From CAVUAA01 sp963739345 (lineage in GTDB: Bacteria > Chlamydiota > Chlamydiia > Chlamydiales > JAFEGQ01), in assembly GCA_963739345.1 (NCBI GenBank), contig CAVUAA010000002.1, positions 124,001-188,000 on the forward strand: a DNA stretch of 64,000 nucleotides, written 5' to 3'. A program made the position numbers and the translations under genes. Below the pieces are notes generated by a model. It was not told the origin of the DNA. It made no database searches and was given only the letters and a program-made list of their open reading frames with translations. Position 1 is the first letter of the stretch; the number at the start of each line of letters is the position of its first letter. Below, one piece after another: positions 33,559-42,300 of the stretch.

Positions 33559-34206
33559 CTACGACGCTACTTTCTTTCTCCTCTTGTACCAAATGAAGCC
33601 AATAACGGTCACGGCAAAGAGTGCAAACATCAGAAGGTCAAAGACTCCCAGGTATCCAGAGAGCCGCTCGTAGTTGCAGCCGAAGGCGTAAGCGAGCCAA
33701 AAAAGAACGCTTGTCGAGATGAAGCAGGCCATTGCATCTGCGATCCCAAATCTTAAATAAGGCATGCGGGCCATGCCTGCGCTCATGAAAAGACAGTTGC
33801 GGACGCCAAAGGGGATGAAACGGCCAATCAAGAGAGTGAGCGGACCAAATCGTTCATAATACTGTTCCATCTGCTTAAGCCGATGCTGCTTAACTGTTCG
33901 ACGGAACCACGCAACCCGCCATAGGCGGGGGCCGAGCAGCCGGCCGATGAAGTAGACCATCCAATCGGAGAGATAGGCACCGGCAAAAATAAATAGATAG
34001 ATCTTGAGTGTCCCGGTCGCCTCAACCGAGCTGGCCGCCACGCCGCCTACGAGCAGCACCAATTCCTCACTGATGGGGAGATTAAGCCCTGCCAGCATTA
34101 GCGCCCCAAATACCCACCAGTGAGCATGAGCGGCGTTCTCAGTGACGATCGAAAGAAACCATTCCATATAAGGAGCAATTGTAGCCCAGACTGCTCGATA
34201 GTGCAA
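33559..34206 (-). CDS. DedA/SNARE-associated family membrane protein
   Basis: 215 residues with several hydrophobic helices, of the DedA family implicated in lipid flipping and membrane homeostasis. Family features are the re-entrant region LNLPISEELVLLVGG and the motif GRFIPFGVRNCLFMSAG, where an Arg-Phe-x-Pro pattern is typical. The frame opens at a TTG (34206), and the ATG at 34167 (Met14) is the more likely start. It is immediately upstream of pgsA, so the pair may be a phospholipid operon. It is divergent from the Sip1-like gene. Confidence 0.85.
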   Translation of the reverse strand: MHYRAVWATIAPYMEWFLSIVTENAAHAHWWVFGALMLAGLNLPISEELVLLVGGVAASSVEATGTLKIYLFIFAGAYLSDWMVYFIGRLLGPRLWRVAWFRRTVKQHRLKQMEQYYERFGPLTLLIGRFIPFGVRNCLFMSAGMARMPYLRFGIADAMACFISTSVLFWLAYAFGCNYERLSGYLGVFDLLMFALFAVTVIGFIWYKRRKKVAS

Positions 34207-34217
34207 TCGGTTCGCTA

Positions 34218-35735
34218 TTGTCCAGAATTTCCTTAATCGCCTATCCTCTTTCCCCGATGCAAATCATATCTTCACCAGAAACGCCTCCTCTCATCATCGA
34301 TGACTACCTCCACAATAGCGACCCGTTGGTCATCTGCGCTGAACCTGGAGTGCAGGAGATCGACCTCCACACTCCAACGGATAGGATGACCGGCGACGGC
34401 GCTCCTTTTCTCCTCACCTTCGATGAGGCGGGCGGCTACACCGCCTACATCACTCTCATCCCCGCACAGATTGTCACCCGCGACGGCGGACTCCGCCTCC
34501 ACCTCGCTGAAGGGGTCGATCAAATTGCGCCGGTTGCTGCTATAGCCCGCGCATCCGAACCGCAACAAGCGATTCACCGGGCCGTGCAGAAGGCGCTCAA
34601 GCTGACAGGCAACTTGGGCAAGCCCCCACTCCCTGGCTGGCTCGATCAATTCGGCTGGGCCTCAACCGGAGAGACCTCACACGAGCAGGTGCTAACAGCG
34701 CTCGACTCTCTCCCCTATCAACCTGGCCACGTCCTCTTGCGCAACGGCTGGCAAGGGGCTTTTCCCAGCGGCTTGAGTGGCCTCGCGGCCGCCCTTCGTG
34801 AACGGGGGATTCCCCACCTTGGGCTCGAGCACCAAACCATGGGTCAGACCGGCGACAACCTGGGCGACACGTTTCAGTTTTTCTACAACTTCTATGCCAA
34901 GCTAAAGGGACAAGGAGTCACCTTCGTGGAGGCGGACCACGGTCAGCCAGCTCTCTCGCGCCGGAATATCGGGGTGGCGATCCAGGCGGCTGCGAGCAGC
35001 CAGTTCAACTGGACCACCTCTCCTCTTGCCCCCACCAGCGGGACGTGGGAGGCCCATCTGCGAGAGGGAGTTTGGCTGCAACACCTGATGATCCCCATCC
35101 CACCCCCTCCAACCGACGAGAGAACTGCCATCCTCAACGCCCTCTCCGGCGCTACCTTTCTCGTTGAGGGAAACGGCGCCCATCTCGACAAGCTACTCCT
35201 CCCCTCCGGGAGAATTCTTAAGGCGAATTCACCGCTCACCCTCACCGACGACTCCCTCTTCAACAAGGGGCCAAACTTAAAAGGCTTCACCTACAAGGCG
35301 GGGTGCGGAATTGTTGCCACCTTTGGGAGAGAAGGATCTGTCTCGCCAGACGACTTCGGCGGGAGGGGCTCCTTCGCCCTCCACTCCTACCGAAAAGGGT
35401 ACATGGGGTTGGTCGAAACGGCGATTGCGGTGACCGAGCCCGATATTTTTACCTTCGCACCGATCGTCGATGGGATCGGCCTCCTCGGCCACCCTAAGTT
35501 CTTCCTCACACCAGGCCCCATCCAAGAGATGCGCCACGACGAGGAGCGGATCCACATCTCCTCACAGGTGACCGCCCCTCTTCTTCTCTACTCCGCCCGC
35601 GATGTTCTTGAGATCCGTTGCAACGGAAAAGTGGTGCCGTGGGGACATGACAAACAGTCAGGACAGCTGATGATCTGCGAGGGACGGCCACTCATCGAAC
35701 AGCCGTCGCTCTACACCATCTCACTGGAAAATTAG
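34218..35735 (+). CDS. Degenerate raffinose synthase/Sip1-like protein (GH36-like)
   Basis: This 505-residue protein has the outline of the plant and bacterial Sip1/raffinose-synthase family. PGWLDQFGWASTGE corresponds to the family's WLDKFGWCTWDAFY, VLLRNGWQG to LIDDGWQ, and GTFQFF/FAPIV regions follow. The acidic and aromatic residues of those motifs are replaced (CTWD becomes ASTG, IDDGWQ becomes LRNGWQ). Galactosyl-transfer activity is therefore doubtful, and a binding or altered role is possible. There is no signal peptide. A shorter start at Met14 (34257) is possible. The 3' end overlaps the convergent mscS gene by 15 bases. Confidence 0.6.
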   Translation: MSRISLIAYPLSPMQIISSPETPPLIIDDYLHNSDPLVICAEPGVQEIDLHTPTDRMTGDGAPFLLTFDEAGGYTAYITLIPAQIVTRDGGLRLHLAEGVDQIAPVAAIARASEPQQAIHRAVQKALKLTGNLGKPPLPGWLDQFGWASTGETSHEQVLTALDSLPYQPGHVLLRNGWQGAFPSGLSGLAAALRERGIPHLGLEHQTMGQTGDNLGDTFQFFYNFYAKLKGQGVTFVEADHGQPALSRRNIGVAIQAAASSQFNWTTSPLAPTSGTWEAHLREGVWLQHLMIPIPPPPTDERTAILNALSGATFLVEGNGAHLDKLLLPSGRILKANSPLTLTDDSLFNKGPNLKGFTYKAGCGIVATFGREGSVSPDDFGGRGSFALHSYRKGYMGLVETAIAVTEPDIFTFAPIVDGIGLLGHPKFFLTPGPIQEMRHDEERIHISSQVTAPLLLYSARDVLEIRCNGKVVPWGHDKQSGQLMICEGRPLIEQPSLYTISLEN

Positions 35736-36593
35736 TGAAATAAACGCGTTGCCAACCGCTGCGCGGATCTGCTCGCCCACCCACAAATGAGAGGGCTGCT
35801 CGTGAACAACTGGCGTCCGAGTGATCAGGCGGAGCTTGGCTACCTCTCCCTCAATCCCGAGTAATTCGCACGAGTTCGCAAGGGGCGCCACCTGGGCAAC
35901 CACCTCCGCCAACTGAGCCGCTTTCACTTTAAGGGCGATCTGCCGCTCCTTATATTTGGCCCGACTCTCATTGACCACCACCTGGCTCATGAAGAACGAG
36001 TTGGGAACCGTCATCGGTGCCTTAGAGTGGGTGAATAGAGTCGTCTGGTACCAACCAATCCGCTCCACCACACCCCTCACACCCGCCTTGGGAGCGTTGA
36101 TCAGTTCCCCCTCCCGAAATGACTGCGTCAAGAAGAGCATCCGTCCTCCAAAGAGGTTTGCGAACAGCTCGCGACCAGCAATACCGACGGCGACTGCACT
36201 AAACCCACCAAACGCGAGCACGCCAGAGATATTGATCCCAAGCACCTGTACCGCAACCAACATGGCCCCAACGACGACAATAAAAACGATCACCCGCCCC
36301 CACCAGCGAACCGCATCCCCCTGTTCGAGCGCTCTTTGGAGGCGAATGAGCCCCCAGGCGGCAGTGGAAACCACTCCTAAAAGGCGTAATTTCACAAGCC
36401 ATTCGGCCAGGCCAGGCTCCACCACCCACACCCCAACCACGTAGGTAGCGACCACGCCCCAGATCAATACCGTCATCGGCAAAATGAGCACTCGCGCCGC
36501 CCGATTACGGGCTCGACCTGCGATCAACACTGCCAAGGCCTGTACCACCAGACCGATCGCCACGATGACCACTGAAAGCAAATAATTACTCAT
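35721..36593 (-). CDS. MscS-family mechanosensitive channel (first copy)
   Basis: 290 residues with three to four N-terminal membrane helices. They are followed by the MscS pore-helix/beta-domain signature: GVLAFGGFSAVAVGIAGREL, then FANLFGGRMLFLTQSFREGE. MTVPNSFF is the beta-domain end. The family opens under membrane tension to release solutes during osmotic downshock. It is divergent from a second mscS gene with only 37 bases between, and the two are distinct paralogues. Confidence 0.9.
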   Translation of the reverse strand: MSNYLLSVVIVAIGLVVQALAVLIAGRARNRAARVLILPMTVLIWGVVATYVVGVWVVEPGLAEWLVKLRLLGVVSTAAWGLIRLQRALEQGDAVRWWGRVIVFIVVVGAMLVAVQVLGINISGVLAFGGFSAVAVGIAGRELFANLFGGRMLFLTQSFREGELINAPKAGVRGVVERIGWYQTTLFTHSKAPMTVPNSFFMSQVVVNESRAKYKERQIALKVKAAQLAEVVAQVAPLANSCELLGIEGEVAKLRLITRTPVVHEQPSHLWVGEQIRAAVGNAFISLIFQ

Positions 36594-36630
36594 GATTGCG
36601 TCTCCAAGAGTGTTCAGGTAAGATATCAGA

Positions 36631-37719
36631 ATGGAATTGGTTGAACAACTCCCAAGTCAAGTGACTGAATATCTATGGATCGCCCAAGTATTTGGAATCG
36701 TTCTCGCTACTCTCATCCTCAATTTCGTCGCAGTGGCTGTCTTGCGCCACCTACTTCGCCGACTAGACAAGACCAAGAGCATTTGGGACGACACCTTCAT
36801 CGGTTCGATGATCAAGCCCCTTGGGTGGGCAATCTGGGTATTCGGCATCACCTGGGCAGCACAAATTGCCGCTCTCCACCTCGAAGGAAATGTGATCACC
36901 CGTGCGATCACACCCATCCGCAACGTCGCCCTCATCTTCATCATCGTCTGGTTCTTCATCCGCTTCATCAAGGCGGTCGAGAGTCGGGCCATCTCGAGAA
37001 AGAAGGGCAAAGATAAAGTTGATGAGACCACCGTCCGCGCCCTCTGCCAGCTCCTCCGCGCCGCCGTCATCATCACCGCCGTCCTCATCGCCATGCAGAC
37101 CCTCGGCGTCCCCGTCTCCGGTGTCCTAGCCTTCGGAGGAATGGGAGGTTTGGCGATCGGTTTCGCCGCCAAAGATCTTCTCGGCAACTTCTTTGGCGGC
37201 CTCATGATCTTCCTCGATCGCCCTTTCAAGGTAGGTGACTGGATCTCCTCTCCTGACAAGCTGATCGAGGGGACCGTTGAGAACATTGGCTGGCGCCTCA
37301 CCCGCATCCGCAAATTCGACAAGCGCCCTCTCTACGTCCCTAACGGCATCTTTTCCACCATCGCCGTTGAAAACCCCTCCCGGATGACCAACCGACGGAT
37401 CTATGCTGAGATTGGCCTCCGCTATGACGACGCGAAAAAGATGGCCACCGTGCTCTCTGACATAGAAGCCATGCTCCGTGAGCACCCTGAGATCGACCTC
37501 CGCCAAACGCTCATGGTCAACCTCATTGAATTTGGTCCCTCCGCCCTTAACTTTATGATCTACACTTTCACCAAGACCACCGAGTGGGTCAAATTCCAAG
37601 CGATCCAGCAGGACGTCTTCTTAAAAGTGATCGCCATCATCGACAGCCACGGCGCTCAGGTTGCCTTCCCCACCAGCACCGTCCACGTGCCCGACGGCAT
37701 CAACCTCAAGGAAGGCTAA
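36631..37719 (+). CDS. MscS-family mechanosensitive channel (second copy)
   Basis: 362 residues with four N-terminal hydrophobic segments. The pore helix is VLAFGGMGGLAIGFAAKDLL, followed by GNFFGGLMIFLDRPFKVGDW; the beta domain has RPLYVPNGIFS, and there is a cytoplasmic C-terminal domain. It is closer to the YnaI/YbdG-like branch than the first copy, judging by its longer N-terminus. The stop TAA shares a base with the ATG of the small membrane protein downstream. Confidence 0.92.
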   Translation: MELVEQLPSQVTEYLWIAQVFGIVLATLILNFVAVAVLRHLLRRLDKTKSIWDDTFIGSMIKPLGWAIWVFGITWAAQIAALHLEGNVITRAITPIRNVALIFIIVWFFIRFIKAVESRAISRKKGKDKVDETTVRALCQLLRAAVIITAVLIAMQTLGVPVSGVLAFGGMGGLAIGFAAKDLLGNFFGGLMIFLDRPFKVGDWISSPDKLIEGTVENIGWRLTRIRKFDKRPLYVPNGIFSTIAVENPSRMTNRRIYAEIGLRYDDAKKMATVLSDIEAMLREHPEIDLRQTLMVNLIEFGPSALNFMIYTFTKTTEWVKFQAIQQDVFLKVIAIIDSHGAQVAFPTSTVHVPDGINLKEG

Positions 37720-37982
37720 TGGAAGCTAGGGCTTCTATGCAGAGATGGACGACAGTGGTCTGCTTCCTTAGTACCGGCCTCTACGCCACCATCCTTCCCG
37801 CCCTTCTTCTCCTCACCATCACTGCCCCCTCCCTCCTGCTCATCTGCCTCATCCCCCCCGCCATGGTCATTTGCTGCTCAGCCGCCTGGTACTGTCTCGC
37901 AGTGGGAAAATTGGGCCGCGCCCGCCTCCTCTGCTTCCTCCCCGCCCTCATCTTCCTGTCCACCTATCTAGTGGTCTCTTGA
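37719..37982 (+). CDS. Small hydrophobic membrane protein
   Basis: This 87-residue protein is almost entirely hydrophobic after residue 10. Three probable membrane helices contain TVVCFLSTGLYATILPALLL, APSLLLICLIPPAMVICC and LLCFLPALIFLSTYLVV. I do not recognise it. It is coupled to mscS by a TAATG overlap. The stop codon is followed at once by the first copy of the 43-bp direct repeat that marks the Rhs island. Confidence 0.6.
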   Translation: MEARASMQRWTTVVCFLSTGLYATILPALLLLTITAPSLLLICLIPPAMVICCSAAWYCLAVGKLGRARLLCFLPALIFLSTYLVVS

Positions 37983-38024
37983 GGTTTCGGTGTACGCAAG
38001 AGCCATTCAAGGTATAGACTTGCG
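37982..38024 (+). repeat. 43-bp direct repeat, left copy (Rhs island boundary)
   Basis: Starts AGGTTTCGGTG and ends TAGACTTGCG. It matches 44676-44718 at 40 of 43 positions in the same orientation. It begins at the last base of the small membrane protein gene. The two copies bracket the lipoprotein and Rhs genes. Confidence 0.88.
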
Positions 38025-38054
38025 ATCGCAGATAGACGGCAAATGGGTTATCAC

Positions 38055-38777
38055 ATGAACACTAGAAGATTTCTTAAAAGCTTGTGGATAACCATAGCGG
38101 TGGCAAGCTGCGCTTTGTTGACGAGCTGCGGAAAAACATACCCGGATCTCGTGGCGAATGCGATCAAGGCAGATATTTCTCAACCGCAAGATTCAGTTTT
38201 CTATATTGAACTAGCTGGCAGAGAGTTCCCAGAACGAATGGGCATTGCCGTAGAGTGCGGCGGCGAGGTGAGATCGGTGGTGGAAATCCAGCCTAGACCT
38301 GGAGCAGTTAGGCTACAAGACACCGGCGAACTGGTCATCATCGGGGCTGACGCAAAGATGGGAGAGACAATCCCTGTGCAATTGATAGACCTAAAACGCA
38401 AACGCCAGATCGGGAAGCTCATGGTGTACCCCAAACCCATTGAGGTGACGAAAGGAATGATGCGCTTGATGGCCACCGCTCCCCTGCCGGATGGACAGCT
38501 TTGGACCATTGAGGCGTTTGGTTTCGATCCTGGAGAAGCCGTAACGTTCGGATCAGCTTCTTGCGGAGAGAAAATCGGGCCGACCCCCATCAACATGAAC
38601 CAGAACGGCATGAATATCTTCGTGGTTTCGCCAGCGGTGATAGGAAAAGCCGGCGGCATCTGCACCTGCACAGTCACTACGGCGAGTGAGGCCGTTAGTG
38701 TCGATTTGCCATGGGGCACTAAATATCAGGAGTTGTGCTGTACTCAGCTTGGTCAAAACGAAGACGGGATTAACTGA
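38055..38777 (+). CDS. Lipoprotein of unknown function
   Basis: 240 residues starting at ATG 38055 (an in-frame ATG at 38043 is the alternative). A basic N-terminus (MNTRRFLKSLW) and a hydrophobic stretch end in the lipobox LLTSC, so the mature protein would be anchored by a lipidated Cys. The rest is beta-rich with several Cys pairs (CGG, SCG, CTC, CC). I do not recognise a family. It lies within the direct-repeat-bounded island, convergent with the second lipoprotein gene. Confidence 0.65.
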   Translation: MNTRRFLKSLWITIAVASCALLTSCGKTYPDLVANAIKADISQPQDSVFYIELAGREFPERMGIAVECGGEVRSVVEIQPRPGAVRLQDTGELVIIGADAKMGETIPVQLIDLKRKRQIGKLMVYPKPIEVTKGMMRLMATAPLPDGQLWTIEAFGFDPGEAVTFGSASCGEKIGPTPINMNQNGMNIFVVSPAVIGKAGGICTCTVTTASEAVSVDLPWGTKYQELCCTQLGQNEDGIN

Positions 38778-38825
38778 CTTAAGGAACCCGAGCTAGGGCG
38801 AACCAATCACACCAATCCGTTATGT

Positions 38826-39353
38826 CTAATTCTCTACTCGCCTGAGAAGCGGAGGACAGGGTCTTAGAGACATGTCGTCACACGTCGTAACCCAAAACAC
38901 ACTACCCCCGTCTATCAGGCATTCGCCAAATTGTTGAGAATCAACACGTACGACTGGAACAAAAACCGGACCGAGCGCTCGATTATGAACCTGAAAGACT
39001 TTCACAACGCGCAATCGCGTGCCCTCAGGCAAATACCCCACCACATTCACGTAGTATACTCTTGGATTCCCGTATCGATTCCTGTAGGCCTCCGTCTCCA
39101 TCCAATGCTCTGGAGACTCGAGATAGTCTTTCACAGTCACTGGCTTCTCAGCCCCCCCTCCCGCTGGGGCAAGATATAGCGGAACAACGGTCTCATCAGA
39201 ACGACAGACCAGAACATCTTTGACTAACTCATAACGCGCACAAAGCGGTTCCTGAAAAACCGGCTCACACGTCACGTCCGTCATTCTCTTACACCCTGCC
39301 AAGCACGGTCCCGTTCCCAAAATGAGTAATAGAATCCACATTCGACCAATCAC
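38826..39353 (-). CDS. Lipoprotein encoded directly after the Rhs gene; immunity candidate
   Basis: 175 residues. The signal peptide MIGRMWILLLILG ends in the lipobox CLAGC, so this is a membrane-anchored periplasmic or surface lipoprotein. The mature part has four or more Cys and no family I recognise. The start overlaps the Rhs stop by four bases (ATGA), so it is translated with the Rhs protein. In polymorphic toxin loci the gene right after the toxin usually encodes the cognate immunity protein, and a lipoprotein would suit a toxin acting in the periplasm or on membranes. That role is inferred from position alone. Confidence 0.6.
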   Translation of the reverse strand: MIGRMWILLLILGTGPCLAGCKRMTDVTCEPVFQEPLCARYELVKDVLVCRSDETVVPLYLAPAGGGAEKPVTVKDYLESPEHWMETEAYRNRYGNPRVYYVNVVGYLPEGTRLRVVKVFQVHNRALGPVFVPVVRVDSQQFGECLIDGGSVFWVTTCDDMSLRPCPPLLRRVEN

Positions 39354-42300
39354 GCTGCCTCCTCAGTTTCATCCGTCCAAAGATACTCCACAAGATAGCT
39401 ATCCGTCACCTTCTCATATCCCCCCAAAAACCTATGATTCTCAATACTCACTCTCCTGACATTTTTTGCTTCAAATACCAATTCACAATCCGGCGACGGC
39501 CTAAGCAAACTCCCGCCTAGGCGAGCCACCGGATCACCACAGACAATGTGATTTACCGCCCGTCCCGCCTCCGATTGACCGATTCTTACCGGTCCACCAC
39601 AGGCATGCAAACGGATCTGACTTCGCTGCTCCGGCGTCAGCTCCCTTAGAGTCTGTTTTGCAATCATTACCCCCTCGCTGTGAGGAGTCCATACCAGGAT
39701 ACCATTTGGCCCCAGCTGTGACAGCTTCTCTCGCACATGCGCAACATGGGCATCGACAGCAGGGTGCTTCGCTCCACATCTCACTAAAAACACTCTCACC
39801 AAATCCCCAAAAGCGCCGTAGCTTCGGTTATGGATGCGGTCGCATCGGTATCCCGTTCGCTCGGCTATCCGATTCGCCATGCGTTCAGCTTCTCCGAAAG
39901 AGGTGCGAATCCCATTCGTGGACAGAAACGCGACCTGTCGAGCTTCTGACAAATCGGCCTGTGTTCTGACCAAGTACTCCGGGCCGGGGTTGCCCCAGTT
40001 GCCGGTGAAGGGGGAGCGTTCGGGGTCGACGAGGCGCATGATGAAGTCGCCCACACACTGGCCAAATTGGCGGACTGCAGCGCCTGCGCGAGCAAAGGCG
40101 CCGGGCTCGCACTCAAGGCCCCATAGGTCGAAGTTGGTGAGGGGGCGGTTGAGGCAGTAGGCGTAGAGGTTGGGGCCCTCTTGGTAGCCCTTAGGATCGG
40201 GAGTAAGCCAACGGCCAAGTTTAGGAGAGTAGTGACGGCGCCCAAAGTTGATCAGGTGGGTGAGTGGATCCTCACGCTTGCTCATGAACCGCCAAGGGTT
40301 TTGAGAGGGCCGGTCAGGCAGGCCAAAGGCGGTGAAATGGGTGGAGTGGGTTTGGCCGATGAGGGAGACGATGGAGCCGCGGTAGTCGTGCTGAGGGGTG
40401 TGGACGGTGCCGGAAAGTTCGATGGCGACGGTGGCGCCGATCTCAGCACCACGGCCAATGCCAAGGAGGCGAAACTCGATGAGGTTTAGATTGGTGTCGA
40501 CGGCGCCGATCTCACACTGGTTGTCATAAAGAAAGCACTGGCGATCGGAGGTGCCGACGGTTCTTGAAAGACAGCGATCGAAGGCGTCGTAGGTGTAGGT
40601 GATGGTGGTGCCATGCACTGTGGCCTCGGTGAGGCGACCAAGACCATCGTAGGTGTAGGTGTCATTGCCCCATTTGACGAGGTTTCCGTTTAAGTCGTGC
40701 TCGATAGGGTCGTCGACGTAGCGGGAGGGCTGGTTGAGGGCATTGACGTGATGTTCCTTCCCATCGGTGGAGATCCGATTGAAAAGCGAATCAAATGCGT
40801 AGATGTGGTCATTCTCGGCGGTCAGCTGGTAGAGGGGGTCGTAGCTGTAGTGATAGGCTTGGTCATTGGCGGTGTAGGAAAGAAGATTGCCCACTTTGTC
40901 GTACTTGAAATCAGACTCGGTAGAGGTCTCATACTGATTGAGGACAGTGCGGCCAAGCGTATCGTACGCTTGGATGCGGGTGGTGTCGTTGATGAGCGTT
41001 TCGGCAAGGGGATGCCCCTGAAGGTCGTAGGTGGTGTAGTGGTGCGAATACTGAAGGTCTCCCGCACTGTTGTGACGACTAATCTGCCGAAGATGAGTGG
41101 AATCGTAGATGTATTCGACGATCGACCCATCGTGTAGCTCCAGTGCACGACGCCGGCCCAGGGCATCGTACGCATAGCGAGAGGTGATGCCGGTAGGAAG
41201 AGTCTCCTCAATCATCCGGTCAGCGGCGTCGTAACGCCTCTTGAGAGAGCCCTCCGGCGAGGCAACCTGGATGAGGTTGTTGCAAAGGTCATAGTCGTAG
41301 GCGTAGTGAAAGCCCGGTCCAGAATGGGTCAGTAACCGACCTAAGGAATCATAGGTGCGGGCGATCTGAGCCCCATCGGGCCGAATGGTCTCGGCCAGCT
41401 GTCCAAAAGGGTTGTAGAGGAGGCGTGTCGTCCGCTCCATGGGACTCCCCCATCCCTCGATCACCTCCTCCAACCGATTGAGAGGGCCATACGATCGGTG
41501 AATAGCAAAAGTGCGGACCACCTCTCGATCGCTAAGGACAGTATGCCGCTCACAGGTTGGATTGCCACTGAGATCGTAGAGCAACTGCTTTTCCGAGAGG
41601 ATCTGTCCATCGTGGGAGACAGTCGCAGAGACCGGACGATTGCCCCCATCAAGCAACGTGGTCCGGGTCTGCCCAAGAGGATCAATCACCGTCCTAGAGA
41701 GAATCGGCTCGCCCTCAAAGAGGACTCCATGATTGTAGGTGATTCGTGTGGTTGCTCCAAACGGGTCTACCTCGAGAATGACTCGGTTGAGCAGGTCGTA
41801 TTCTGCACGAGTGGTCGCACATTTGGTAGGAGTCGAGAAGGTGTGGACCGCTACTTGATTGCCATTGGCGTCGTGCTCGTAGTCGGTGCGTGAGACGACC
41901 TCTCCAATTGAACTCTCTTCCCGCTGAGAGATGACTCTATCGAGAAGATCGTAATCGCAAACGGTGGTCTGATACTCATCAGCCGATAACCACCGCTTTT
42001 CAGCCACTTTGCGCCCAAATACATCGTACTCGTAGGTGGTCCGAATGTCAGCTTTGCACATCTCTGACACTCGTCCATGGGCATCATAGGCGTAGCGCGT
42101 TTGGCGACCCTCAGCATCAACGTCCATGATCTTTCGTGTGCCGTCGTAGACGACTCGTTCTTGACTGAGAACCTCCCCAGTGGGAGCGAGAAAAGTTCGT
42201 TTGACAACCCTCCCTCGATAATCACGCTCGTATCGGGTGGTTGTGCCGTTGCGGGCAGTTTGCGCAATCAATGCCCCGTCGACGCGATACTCGAACCGCT

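Noticed and set aside
37982..38024. The 43-bp repeat as a duplicated promoter
   Set aside because: TATAGA is present in one copy but I found no -35 box at a proper distance, and the other copy reads TGTAGA; an integration or recombination repeat is the simpler reading.
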